DNA of 64,000 bases from Persephonella sp. KM09-Lau-8 (lineage in GTDB: Bacteria; Aquificota; Aquificia; Aquificales; Hydrogenothermaceae): contig NZ_JNLL01000002.1 in the NCBI RefSeq assembly GCF_000703085.1, positions 99,842-163,841 on the forward strand. The letters run 5' to 3'. The notes beneath the pieces were generated by a model. It ran no database searches and had not been told where the DNA came from. It saw only the letters and a list, made by a program, of their open reading frames with translations. Numbering within the stretch: the stretch's first letter is position 1; each line of letters begins with the position of its first letter. A program made the translations under genes and the position numbers. Of the stretch, positions 15,288 through 24,273 are shown in pieces.

Positions 15288-18200
15288 TTAATTCACATTG
15301 TTATCATAAAAATCCTGAATCTTATCTTGCATATTTTGCTGAACGTCCTGAGGTTTAAATTTTTCGTTTATTTCGTCCTGCATAAAGTTCTCGTACTCGC
15401 TAAAGTCTATTTTTCCGAAATCTATAGACTGAAGCTCTGCTGGAGTAAATCCTCTACAGATAGGATTTTTAGGATCCCCCCAAGAAAGACCTATTTGAGG
15501 TCTCCCCTGCTCATGAAGTATTCTGGCTAAAACTGAACCAAAACAACAAAAAGTTTTCTTTCTTTGGACACAGGTTCCCATCCATTCTTCAGCACAATAA
15601 CTACCAACGTAATGACATCTGGCATCCGCAAGAGTATATTCCTTCCCTTTATTGGTAGTTCTCATCTTGGCCAGTATCTTCTCACGGGGCTTACATTGTC
15701 CCAATCCAAACCACGTGCTTGTTTTTTTACAACAATCGGAAAAGCCAGTCTGAACTCCTGGAGGCCTACATCTATAATCATTTCCATTAAATATATATAT
15801 GGTGCCCAAGCAATTTCCATTCTCATCTATTTCACCATCTGCCTGCTTATCATTTGCTCCTTCAACTGTATCTGTATTTGTGTAGTTTCCGGCATAAAGA
15901 GCATCCCCACAAGTTAGTCGAGAACAATAATTTTTTCCATCCTCCATTGTAATACACTGATATTCACTTCCCAGTGGACAGGATAAGTCGCCAACATAAC
16001 AAAGATCATTATCAGGATTATAAACACCACTAAAACAAATAGGAACAAGTTCACACTTATTTACAGGAGTTGAACTCCAAGTGTACGTATAAGAAGGACC
16101 CGAAGGGCAGTCATGCTGAGCCTCTGATAAACACACATCAAGTTGTGTATCGTATTTGATTGTATTAGAAAGGGAAAAGCTATCATCTATAGGACAGTTT
16201 ATATCCTGAATACATATGTCTTCACTGGCAGAATAAGTATAACTTCCACAATCTTTTGATACGGTGGCTTCACATCTGTCTGTATCAGGATTAAACACGT
16301 AATCACAACTTACATTTTGATAACAAACTGAATTTGTAGAGTCATAACTCCAATCTGAAGGGCACTCAGTCCCTGCTTGAATCCAGCACTTGTCATTCAC
16401 AGTATCAAGACTTCCACCACTACTACAAGTCGCATTGGTAACACATTTATCCAGATTCACATCATAGGAAGTTCCTGATGGACAGTCTATTGTGGCATCT
16501 ACCCAACACACATCAGCATTTCCATCAAAGTTTCCACCACTTGGACAAGAAGGATTGGCAACACATTTATCACCTGATAGGGTTGAGCCTGAGGGGCAGG
16601 TAGAAATTTCGTTTTTATAACTATCGTTAAATATCAGAATTTCAATTCCCCCCATATGGCATGGTCCTCCACCAATTATAAAATGCCTCATTTCTCCGGG
16701 GGGAATAGGGTCACCGTACATATAAAAATTACAATTTTCATCAAACCCAGAACCTTCACAATTTCCTTTTGAAGGCTCACAAGAAATATATGTTGGATCC
16801 TCAAAAGGACCATTATTACAAAAGTATTCTCTGACGTAACATATCCATGAACTTTCGGTTGTAGCATCCTTCTCACACCTATTGGTCGTAGAATTATAAC
16901 TAAACCCACTTGGACATATTATATCAGTTGTTTCACATCTTTGTCCTGTCCATGTATAGCCGCTTGGACAGGAAACTGTAGCATTAGAGATACATTTATC
17001 TAAAGAGTTTGAGTATGTTGTCCCTGATGGGCATGATGGAGGACTGTATTCACAGGTTGTTCCGTTTAATGTATATCCGTCTGGACAGGTAAAGGTCACA
17101 GGATATTCACATCTATTTGTGTTTGCATTATAAGAACCTATTCCACAATCTATTGTTTTATAGCAAACCTGATTTGTGCTGTCGTAAGTGTAATCACTTG
17201 GACAAACAGGGGTATAAGCCTTTTCACATCTATCCTTCTGTTTATTCAGTACACCGTTATCTGGACATTGATACTGCATGGTGCACCTGTCTATACTGCT
17301 GTCCCATGAGTAACCTGCAGGACAAGTTATCGTTGCATCTGCTTGACACATATTTCTTTCTGGATTTAGTTGACCTTCTGGACAGTAAGGCTGTATATTG
17401 GTCGCATCACACTGAACCCTTTCCTCTGGACACAAATAAGCAGGGTTTATTGTTATAGATAAAGAATATCTATTGTCCTGAGTACACTGTTCAGAAACAG
17501 ATTCAACGTCTGTCAATTCAATTAACCTAACTCCTGAAGGAATATTAATAACCAAAGACCCTCCATCCTCTGAATACGAAAGGGTCTGAAGAGTAAGATT
17601 TCCTAAGCAAACAGGGGCAGAATCAGGATTCCCAAGCCAATAATATTTTCCATCATCGCCTTTAAAAATTATCCAGGATTTTACAGCCGACAGACCGTCT
17701 TTTCTACAACCTTCTGTATCTGTAGAATAATTGTAACAGTAATCTATAGAACCGGAAGCAGAAACCCTGATTTGTCCCTCATACTGATTTAAAGAAACGG
17801 TTTGTGGAGAGTTATAATTTATAGAAATCGTTCCCGCATCGCATTGATAAACACCATTATCATTTGCACAAACATAACAAGGAGTATCTCCTCCACAAAC
17901 ATTATCTACTATAGCCTGCTGGTAATCCGACGTATCTGCATTAATAGGCTCTCCATTTACACAATCTAAGGCACCATTCCATTCAACCAGAGCATATCTC
18001 TTAGGAGCAAAATCTCCTCCATTTGAAGCATGATATCCTGTATCGTTCCACAAACCCCCTTCATCCATTTCTACCCAGTGCTCTCCTAAAACAGGAACAA
18101 CTCCTATATCAGCCTGATCAACATAGTTGTTAGGCTCTCCCTGTTTCCAATTTGTATAAGCAACTACAGAACCACTCCTCCAAACAAATCTATCCGGATT

Positions 18201-18593
18201 CACTACACCAAAATTTTGCGTCCTGTTCGGATCATAAAGTCCTATCCATGCAGAACCTGCAGAATAAAAAGACAATATCGAAGACAATAAAGAGTTTATT
18301 CCCTCATCAGAAATAACGGCAAGATTTGAAAAATCCTCCCAAAAACCCTTATTTGTGGTTAAAGCATAAGTTTTATTATTGTAATAGACAAAGCCTCTAT
18401 ATCTTGAAGTGTCACAAGTTCCAGAACTGGCAGAACTGGAAGGATTCATCTCCTCGCAGGAAGAACATAAACTGCCACATAAACTTGAATCAGCAAAAAC
18501 AGCCTCTAAGTCACTACAATAAAATGGGCCAGCATAAGAAGACGCTTTTATTAGAAAAAGAAATAACAAAGCTATCCAGTGCCTTCTTGCCAT
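15288..18593 (-). CDS. traN: TraN-like mating-pair stabilisation adhesin with C-type lectin domain
   Basis: An 1101-aa exported protein with a signal peptide (residues 1-21). Residues about 62-205 look like a C-type lectin fold (YRGFVYYNNKTYAL, SAWIGLYD, TNWKQGEPNN, HWVEMDEGGLWND, RYALVEW). A Cys-rich middle holds about twenty CPSGxxY...C-type repeats (410-850). The C-terminal region contains CCFGSVLARILHEQGRPQIG, LSWGDPKNPICRGFTPAELQ and SIDFGKIDFSEYE, the diagnostic TraN tail. TraN is the outer-membrane adhesin that stabilises donor-recipient contact. It overlaps the EAL gene by 22 bp. Confidence 0.82.
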   Translation of the reverse strand: MARRHWIALLFLFLIKASSYAGPFYCSDLEAVFADSSLCGSLCSSCEEMNPSSSASSGTCDTSRYRGFVYYNNKTYALTTNKGFWEDFSNLAVISDEGINSLLSSILSFYSAGSAWIGLYDPNRTQNFGVVNPDRFVWRSGSVVAYTNWKQGEPNNYVDQADIGVVPVLGEHWVEMDEGGLWNDTGYHASNGGDFAPKRYALVEWNGALDCVNGEPINADTSDYQQAIVDNVCGGDTPCYVCANDNGVYQCDAGTISINYNSPQTVSLNQYEGQIRVSASGSIDYCYNYSTDTEGCRKDGLSAVKSWIIFKGDDGKYYWLGNPDSAPVCLGNLTLQTLSYSEDGGSLVINIPSGVRLIELTDVESVSEQCTQDNRYSLSITINPAYLCPEERVQCDATNIQPYCPEGQLNPERNMCQADATITCPAGYSWDSSIDRCTMQYQCPDNGVLNKQKDRCEKAYTPVCPSDYTYDSTNQVCYKTIDCGIGSYNANTNRCEYPVTFTCPDGYTLNGTTCEYSPPSCPSGTTYSNSLDKCISNATVSCPSGYTWTGQRCETTDIICPSGFSYNSTTNRCEKDATTESSWICYVREYFCNNGPFEDPTYISCEPSKGNCEGSGFDENCNFYMYGDPIPPGEMRHFIIGGGPCHMGGIEILIFNDSYKNEISTCPSGSTLSGDKCVANPSCPSGGNFDGNADVCWVDATIDCPSGTSYDVNLDKCVTNATCSSGGSLDTVNDKCWIQAGTECPSDWSYDSTNSVCYQNVSCDYVFNPDTDRCEATVSKDCGSYTYSASEDICIQDINCPIDDSFSLSNTIKYDTQLDVCLSEAQHDCPSGPSYTYTWSSTPVNKCELVPICFSGVYNPDNDLCYVGDLSCPLGSEYQCITMEDGKNYCSRLTCGDALYAGNYTNTDTVEGANDKQADGEIDENGNCLGTIYIFNGNDYRCRPPGVQTGFSDCCKKTSTWFGLGQCKPREKILAKMRTTNKGKEYTLADARCHYVGSYCAEEWMGTCVQRKKTFCCFGSVLARILHEQGRPQIGLSWGDPKNPICRGFTPAELQSIDFGKIDFSEYENFMQDEINEKFKPQDVQQNMQDKIQDFYDNNVN

Positions 18594-19171
18594 TGTAAGA
18601 ACCTCTCTCTTAAAAAATAAAATCCTTGAAAATTGTCAAACCCTAAATCAATGGCTTTCTTAAAATCATCCTCCGTTTCAACCTCTTCAGCAACTACCGT
18701 AATCCCTTCAGACTTGAATCCTGTAACATACCCTTCAACAGACAGACTATTCTGCGGATTTTTCCAGTATTTCCCATCGAACTTTACACAAACAATACAG
18801 GGAAGAATAGAGCTAACTGCAAAAGAAACTTTATCCAGTCCAAAATCATCTATAACAATACCACAACCCAAAAACTCTACAGCATCCCTAAGATTAAGCA
18901 CGCTTACTCTATCGTAAGATTTACCAACGATTTCCATATAAATACCGTTTCTTTTAGGGTAAATCTCCAGGAGATTTCTATAAAAAAACAGAAGAGTTTC
19001 AGGAAAAATATTAAATGTATAAAAAACTTGATCTGTCTTCTTTGATTGGATGTAGTTTAAAATCTTTTTTGTATTGGAATAATCCTCTTTAGGAGACTTA
19101 GGCACCCTGAAAAAAACCTCCTTCATCACTGTCTTCCTATCTAAAGAAAAAACATTTTCTACTCTAAACAT
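18572..19171 (-). CDS. Short, degenerate EAL-domain protein
   Basis: 199 aa. Recognisable EAL features are GIVIDDFGLDKVSF, a KFDG Lys strand, ITVVAEEVETEDDFKKAIDL and the FDNFQGFYF end. The N-terminal EAL signature (E-x-L-x-R) and the first part of the barrel are missing or unrecognisable, and the Glu/Asn metal site around YMEIVGKS departs from consensus. Full EAL domains are about 240 residues. It may bind c-di-GMP or a partner without hydrolysing it. Start chosen at AGAAAGGAC-ATG. It sits between two TraN-like adhesin genes. Confidence 0.68.
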   Translation of the reverse strand: MFRVENVFSLDRKTVMKEVFFRVPKSPKEDYSNTKKILNYIQSKKTDQVFYTFNIFPETLLFFYRNLLEIYPKRNGIYMEIVGKSYDRVSVLNLRDAVEFLGCGIVIDDFGLDKVSFAVSSILPCIVCVKFDGKYWKNPQNSLSVEGYVTGFKSEGITVVAEEVETEDDFKKAIDLGFDNFQGFYFLRERFLQWQEGTG

Positions 19172-19199
19172 GTCCTTTCTGCTCCAATACAGTCAATTA

Positions 19200-21275
19200 T
19201 TAAGGCGGAGATGAACTACAAATAATATCTTTTGTGGATTCATAAACCGTATATAAAGAAATTAAACCGGAAAAATCGGCTGGTTGGTCAGACATACAGC
19301 TGCAAGGAGTAAGCTGAGTTTCATTACTATTTAAAGGACAGACGCCCTCATTGCACTCTTTGTAAGTAACATACTCTGTGTCCCCTTTGACATGAGCACT
19401 GCTATTTTGACTGTCTGAAGAAGTCTTGGCAGAAACGAGCTCTCCTTCATTATAAGAATCAGGTGAAGGAGATACCTTTACCCTACAATATTCTACACAA
19501 CCGGTACCATAACTCTTTATTATTCCGGAAACATTATTCCCTTTGAAATCCTTATAGGAAAACTCTCCGGTTGACTCGTTGTAATTAGTGCTGTCCAGTG
19601 TTTCCTTTTGTTTAGATAAATCTATATCATACTCATATTGTTGATCATTTTTACAAGTATACTTCCTATAAGCCTTCCACCATAAATCTTCCCCTGTTGC
19701 TAAAACCTGATTTCCTGCTGTGGTAACAGTGTTTCCATTCATACACAACACAGTTCCTGTTAAAGTTCCATCTAAGAATTTACAAGTACTTCCTATCGAT
19801 TTTCCGGTTCTTGAACCTCCTCTAACTGTAACTACACAAGAAGGATTGTTTACACAAGACTCAAAACTGGTACAAACGGCATCAGGCTCGCATATTATTT
19901 CCGTGTCTAAAGAACAATCATCAGGACTATTCTCTATGACTGTGCAATTATTCACAACATTATATTCAGGAAAATCTTTTATATAAACATAAAGTCCTGA
20001 ATTATTTGTTACATAATCAGCACAACTACATCCTCCTGTATCCCTGTAATAGATATAAACCTGAGTCAAACTACCGCCTGCATCCCCGGTATAACTACCC
20101 GACCATGGATCAGTATCATCTGTCTTCTCGCATATAGGCTTCCAAACCTCGACCCCGTCATGCTTTACTATTGCACAAGCATCGTCACATATATCTGTCC
20201 AGGTATGATATCTGCCACAAAACTGATACTCAAAAACAGGGCCGCAACCACTGCTACCGGTAGATGGTAAATAGCACTTAAAATAACCATCCCCGTTATC
20301 CTCAACCCCAGTACAAGTGTAATTAAAATCACAATTGCCACTATCAACTAATTTTACCCTGGCGTTGGTAACTATTGAACAATACCTCTCTGCAGGAGGT
20401 GGAGTTCCTTTCAAATAAGGAGAATTAGAAGTATACTCATAAGCTTTTGGAAAATCCTGAGTGGCACCCTGTATGGGATAATCTTTTTGCCCTGTTAAAA
20501 CTTCATCAACAGCAGTATTTAAAGCAACATCCGAGCCATCTTGATAGTAAGACTTAATTCTGGAAAAATCGCTGTTAGCATCTCCACCTGATAAACAATC
20601 TGAAGCTTTCGAAGCTGAAACAACTATTTCTATGGAAGACAAATCTTTAGATACACTTATCCCGGCAATATCCAGAACGGAAGATATAAGAGATAAAACC
20701 ACTCCGCTTATGTCATCCAATATTTTAGACATGCCTTCTGGTGCTAAGGACATATTGTTACAAGCAGAATTTATGCAGTAGCAACTAACACCTGTATTAT
20801 TCATTTTAGGGTCAAAAGGAGAAAGCGTCCCCATTTTTACCTTTCCCGCAGAATCAACTATGTAAGGAGCATATTTACAGTTATTCAATGTTCCGGGGTC
20901 GCAAAATAACAAACCAGAGGCACATACCCCCGCTACACCATCTATCTCATAGGAGTAATCGAAATTACCATCCAAATCCAAATCTTCCCTAATAAAAACA
21001 TTTATATTTCCGCCGGAAACAGGAACATAGGAAACTTTAAGAAAATTAACAGAAGAAGGGCAACTTAAGGAAACTGATACGCTGTTGGAACCATCCAGGG
21101 AAGTAAGTCCTGAAGAACCTGTAACGGAAGACATACTTTCTCTCAAACCACTCGAGGTAAAATTGTTTATTAATGAATCTGAACCTTTAGCAGAATTAAC
21201 AGCTTTCTGAACATCGTCGGCAAATGATACAGACACTATAAAAAAGCTAAATATCAACAGTATCCTAACAAGCAT
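19200..21275 (-). CDS. Large Cys-rich exported protein, TraN-like N-terminal region
   Basis: 691 aa with a signal peptide (ILLIFSFFIVSVSFADD). About forty cysteines follow. GVSCYCINSACNNMSLAPEG followed by a hydrophobic amphipathic stretch (ISGVVLSLISSVLDIAG) resembles the N-terminal part of large ICE-type TraN proteins. The TraN C-terminal tail is absent; that is found in the 1101-aa protein encoded downstream. First gene of the adhesin/c-di-GMP operon. Family placement is tentative; surface location is well supported by the signal peptide and disulfide-rich composition. Confidence 0.5.
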   Translation of the reverse strand: MLVRILLIFSFFIVSVSFADDVQKAVNSAKGSDSLINNFTSSGLRESMSSVTGSSGLTSLDGSNSVSVSLSCPSSVNFLKVSYVPVSGGNINVFIREDLDLDGNFDYSYEIDGVAGVCASGLLFCDPGTLNNCKYAPYIVDSAGKVKMGTLSPFDPKMNNTGVSCYCINSACNNMSLAPEGMSKILDDISGVVLSLISSVLDIAGISVSKDLSSIEIVVSASKASDCLSGGDANSDFSRIKSYYQDGSDVALNTAVDEVLTGQKDYPIQGATQDFPKAYEYTSNSPYLKGTPPPAERYCSIVTNARVKLVDSGNCDFNYTCTGVEDNGDGYFKCYLPSTGSSGCGPVFEYQFCGRYHTWTDICDDACAIVKHDGVEVWKPICEKTDDTDPWSGSYTGDAGGSLTQVYIYYRDTGGCSCADYVTNNSGLYVYIKDFPEYNVVNNCTVIENSPDDCSLDTEIICEPDAVCTSFESCVNNPSCVVTVRGGSRTGKSIGSTCKFLDGTLTGTVLCMNGNTVTTAGNQVLATGEDLWWKAYRKYTCKNDQQYEYDIDLSKQKETLDSTNYNESTGEFSYKDFKGNNVSGIIKSYGTGCVEYCRVKVSPSPDSYNEGELVSAKTSSDSQNSSAHVKGDTEYVTYKECNEGVCPLNSNETQLTPCSCMSDQPADFSGLISLYTVYESTKDIICSSSPP

Positions 21276-21303
21276 ACCTCACCCCGACCAATGTGTTAAA
21301 ATA

Positions 21304-21336
21304 ATAATAACACAAAACACTAAATAGATTTTTCAA
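21304..21336 (-). promoter_or_regulatory. Promoter of the adhesin/c-di-GMP operon (shared motif)
   Basis: Minus-strand reading: a TTGAAAAA block at 21329-21336, the CTATTTAGTGTTTTGTGT linker and a -10 of TATTAT (21304-21309) preceded by TGT. It starts 29 nt upstream of the 691-aa protein gene and also overlaps the leader of the divergent lipoprotein gene at 21351. Confidence 0.55.
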
Positions 21337-21350
21337 TTTTGGAGGAAATC

Positions 21351-22010
21351 ATGAAAAAGTTAATTTCAGGAATAGTAACAGCAAGCTTCATAATAACCTC
21401 CTGCACAAATGCTCAGGTTTCCATAAAAGAAAAAATAGAAGAAAGACCTGCAGAAAAAATAATAAATGAAAATATATCTGAACAGGAGCTTGTAATACTA
21501 ACAATGAAAAATCTTGTGGAAGACATCAAGAAACAACGAAGAGAAATAGAAAAACTAAAAGCACAATACGGAATACAAGACAACAAAATAGAACAAATTA
21601 GAAAAATAAACATACAAATAGAACAAAAAATAAAAAAACTCCAGGATCAGATAAAAATAAGAGACCAAATAATATCTCAGGAATTCAAAAAGCTTATAAA
21701 TAATCAAAAAATATTAAATGAAAAAATCAACAGAATAGAAAAAGAAATCGCCAAGTTAAAGCCTGAAAAAAATCAAATTTCTGTTGATAAACCAGACTAT
21801 AAAACCTCCTCTACAGAAAAACCAACAGGAAAAGGCACAGTAATCACCCCCTCAAACATTAGAAGCCAGCCAAAAATGGGGAATAACATCATAGGCTACG
21901 CAAAAAAAGGAGATGTTGTGGAAATAATAGGAAAAGCCGGAAACTGGCTAAAAATAAAATACAAAGACAAGACTGGATTTATACACAAAAAGCTGATAGC
22001 TATTCAATAA
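21351..22010 (+). CDS. Lipoprotein with coiled coil and SH3-like domain
   Basis: 219 aa. Lipobox IITSC (Cys18), a long heptad-patterned coiled coil (residues about 35-135), a linker, then a bacterial SH3-like domain: GTVITPSNIRSQPKMGNNII, YAKKGDVVEIIGKAGNWLKI and KTGFIHKKLIAI. Such domains often bind peptidoglycan or peptides. ATG 21351 is preferred over a TTG at 21339 because GGAGG lies at 21341-21345. It is on the plus strand inside the transfer region. A role in cell-wall contact is inference. Confidence 0.78.
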   Translation: MKKLISGIVTASFIITSCTNAQVSIKEKIEERPAEKIINENISEQELVILTMKNLVEDIKKQRREIEKLKAQYGIQDNKIEQIRKINIQIEQKIKKLQDQIKIRDQIISQEFKKLINNQKILNEKINRIEKEIAKLKPEKNQISVDKPDYKTSSTEKPTGKGTVITPSNIRSQPKMGNNIIGYAKKGDVVEIIGKAGNWLKIKYKDKTGFIHKKLIAIQ

Positions 22011-22383
22011 AAGAACTGCTGGCTATTCTTTTTGTCTTTAAAATCTTTTTTATGACCTTGGCCATAGCTCTTCGGGTGCCTATACAACTGGATTCCATCC
22101 TATCTGCACCCTCTTTAAGTTTGTTATAAATTCTCTTAGACAAAAAAGGAGAAGAAATATACTTAAAGAAAAAATAAGTATCCAAATTAAAATAAGTTCT
22201 TATAAGAGTTTCTCCCCCTTCTGTCAAATCATAAAGAAATCTTAAGGCACTAAGCAAATCATAGTTTTGCTCCTCATAGAAAGAAAGCTTTCCTCTAGAG
22301 TGTTTTCTTGGTTTATAACCTTCGAAATATAAACGTAAATATCTTTCTATATCATCTAAGTCTCTTTCTCTTTTAGTCATCAC
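22000..22383 (-). CDS. Unknown protein, 127 aa
   Basis: A charged N-terminus (MMTKRERDLDDIERYLRLYF) with a basic C-terminus (RRAMAKVIKKILKTKRIA). No signal peptide, membrane helix or recognised domain. The start overlaps the stop of the upstream gene (ATGA-type, 22380-22383), so the two are a translationally coupled pair. Its end overlaps the convergent lipoprotein gene by 11 bp. Confidence 0.6.
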   Translation of the reverse strand: MMTKRERDLDDIERYLRLYFEGYKPRKHSRGKLSFYEEQNYDLLSALRFLYDLTEGGETLIRTYFNLDTYFFFKYISSPFLSKRIYNKLKEGADRMESSCIGTRRAMAKVIKKILKTKRIASSSFIE

Positions 22384-23084
22384 TTTTCTCCTTTTTCCTT
22401 ACTTGCTATTTCCTCAGCTTCCTCAACAAATGGAACAAGAGCTGAATAACCTAAATCCTTCAGTAATCTTTTAAAATTGAAAAAATCTTCATCTCTTATA
22501 TACTCAAGTTTTTGCATATTAGGTAGATTTGAAAAAACGTCTGGGATAACACACTCTCCAAACAACTTCAGAACATATTCCCGAGTCTTAACCGGAACTT
22601 CTTCTATGCCTTTTCTGCTCTTTAAATATTTAACAGACAAAAGAAGAACATAATAAGGGGTTATCCCCATATAGAGATACGGGGGAAGAGTAAACCTGTA
22701 TACTCTATATATCTCGGATAAGTGTATTTCTCTATCAATACCCAAACTACTTGCCAAATTATTTAAAGGCTTTCGCAAAGAACCTAAAGGAAATAGTTTG
22801 TAATCCTCATCCATATCATAAATAGTATCTGAATAGGAGATGTGTAAATAGTCCAAAAAAGTCTTCCAAAATTCTAACGCTTTCTCATCACTCAAAAATC
22901 TCATTTGAATATTGCTTAAAAAATAAAAAGGATAATCCCCCAAGGAACTGGTTATAAGTAAACTCCTCACATCCTGAAGCCTTAAAAAAACCTGACCCAC
23001 GTGTAAAGGAGCTTTTATATTTGTCTTCTCAGCATACCAAGACCATGCCCTTCGCAAAGAAGCAAAAGACTCAACCCTATTCAA
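22380..23084 (-). CDS. Unknown protein, 234 aa
   Basis: A soluble, aromatic-rich protein (e.g. YRFTLPPYLYMGITPYYVLL) with no domain that I recognise. It is coupled to the 127-aa gene and is divergent from the primase gene at 23173. The 88-bp gap to the primase is very AT-rich and contains a weaker TGTGTTAT sequence reminiscent of the shared promoter element, without the TTGAAA block. Confidence 0.6.
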   Translation of the reverse strand: MNRVESFASLRRAWSWYAEKTNIKAPLHVGQVFLRLQDVRSLLITSSLGDYPFYFLSNIQMRFLSDEKALEFWKTFLDYLHISYSDTIYDMDEDYKLFPLGSLRKPLNNLASSLGIDREIHLSEIYRVYRFTLPPYLYMGITPYYVLLLSVKYLKSRKGIEEVPVKTREYVLKLFGECVIPDVFSNLPNMQKLEYIRDEDFFNFKRLLKDLGYSALVPFVEEAEEIASKEKGEK

Positions 23085-23172
23085 AAATACCTCCTAACCT
23101 TATTTTTTGAAATAACACAACATATTTAACAATTATAATTATAATAGCAAACTCAAAAAATGATATAGGACA

Positions 23173-24273
23173 ATGGATAAAAAACTGCCTATAGGAACAA
23201 TACTAAAAGTACTGGAAAAAAAGGGTATACCTTTTAAAAAAAGCGGTAAAGCCTTCTCTCTGAAATGCCCTTTTCATGATGACGACAAACCCTCTGCTTC
23301 TGCACATCCGGAAAAAAATACATTTATGTGTTTTGCCTGCGGAGAAAAAATATACGAAAAATGGAAAAAACTAAAAGGTGTAAATAATAAGGAAACAAAA
23401 AAAGCTGTTTCTGCAAAACAACTAGCAGAGCTACTTGGTTTATCCCAAGAAGAATGGAAAAGCATAGTGAAAGAAGCAATTGAAGAAGAAAAGAAGTATG
23501 GAACTGTAAAAATAAAAGAATCAAAACTGGTAATAAACAACTACAAAAGAAACAACAATTATTACCAAAATCTATGGGAAGAAATGAAGAATAATTGGGA
23601 CGATTCTGCCGCAAAATACCTGGAAAACCGAAAAATAAATGCGAAAAAACTTTACCAAAAAGAAGAAATAAGATTTTTAAAAAGAAACACAGGGAAAGAA
23701 ACAGATAAATACCAGAAATGGCCAATAATGATACCAATGTATTCAACGGATGGAAAAAAAATAGTAAACATACAGTTGAGAACAGATAACTCTGGAGTCA
23801 CCCCAAAAACTATTTTAACCCCTGGAGGAGAAATAACTCATTTTGGGCTTCACAAACTAGACAAAAAAAAGCTAATAACTTTCATAGCTGAAGGTTCCAC
23901 CGACTACCTAACCCTAAAAAGCTGGAATATACACAATGCAATAGGGCTATACAGTGCATCAAAAGAACTGGAGGAGGAAATAATAAACAGATTGTCAAAA
24001 ATAGTGGTTTTATTCTTTGACCATGATGAAGCCGGGATAAAGTCTTTCCTTAGAATAAAAAACAGAATACTGACCATCGCACCGGATAAGATAATAATAC
24101 CTTTTGGAATAAAAGGAAAAAGTAAAGATGTAAACGATTTTGCAATGAACAATCCAAACGCAAAAAAAATAGTATATGAAAATATAAAAGAATTTTTGAG
24201 AAGGAATCTAAAAGAATCAGAATCAAAAAAAAATATTCTCGCAAACCTGGAAAAAATTATTGAAGATAATTAA
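23173..24273 (+). CDS. DnaG-type primase (CHC2 zinc finger + Toprim), copy 1
   Basis: 366 aa. A CHC2 zinc-binding motif (LKCPFHDDDKPSA ... NTFMCFACGEK, residues about 34-60) is followed by a linker and a Toprim domain with FIAEGSTDYLTL (catalytic Glu, about residue 240) and VVLFFDHDEAGI (DxD, about 283). No helicase-binding C-terminal domain is evident. It should make RNA primers for plasmid or transferred-strand replication. A close paralogue lies at 55334-56302. It stands alone on the plus strand within the transfer region and its end overlaps the convergent HD-protein gene by 17 bp. Confidence 0.85.
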   Translation: MDKKLPIGTILKVLEKKGIPFKKSGKAFSLKCPFHDDDKPSASAHPEKNTFMCFACGEKIYEKWKKLKGVNNKETKKAVSAKQLAELLGLSQEEWKSIVKEAIEEEKKYGTVKIKESKLVINNYKRNNNYYQNLWEEMKNNWDDSAAKYLENRKINAKKLYQKEEIRFLKRNTGKETDKYQKWPIMIPMYSTDGKKIVNIQLRTDNSGVTPKTILTPGGEITHFGLHKLDKKKLITFIAEGSTDYLTLKSWNIHNAIGLYSASKELEEEIINRLSKIVVLFFDHDEAGIKSFLRIKNRILTIAPDKIIIPFGIKGKSKDVNDFAMNNPNAKKIVYENIKEFLRRNLKESESKKNILANLEKIIEDN

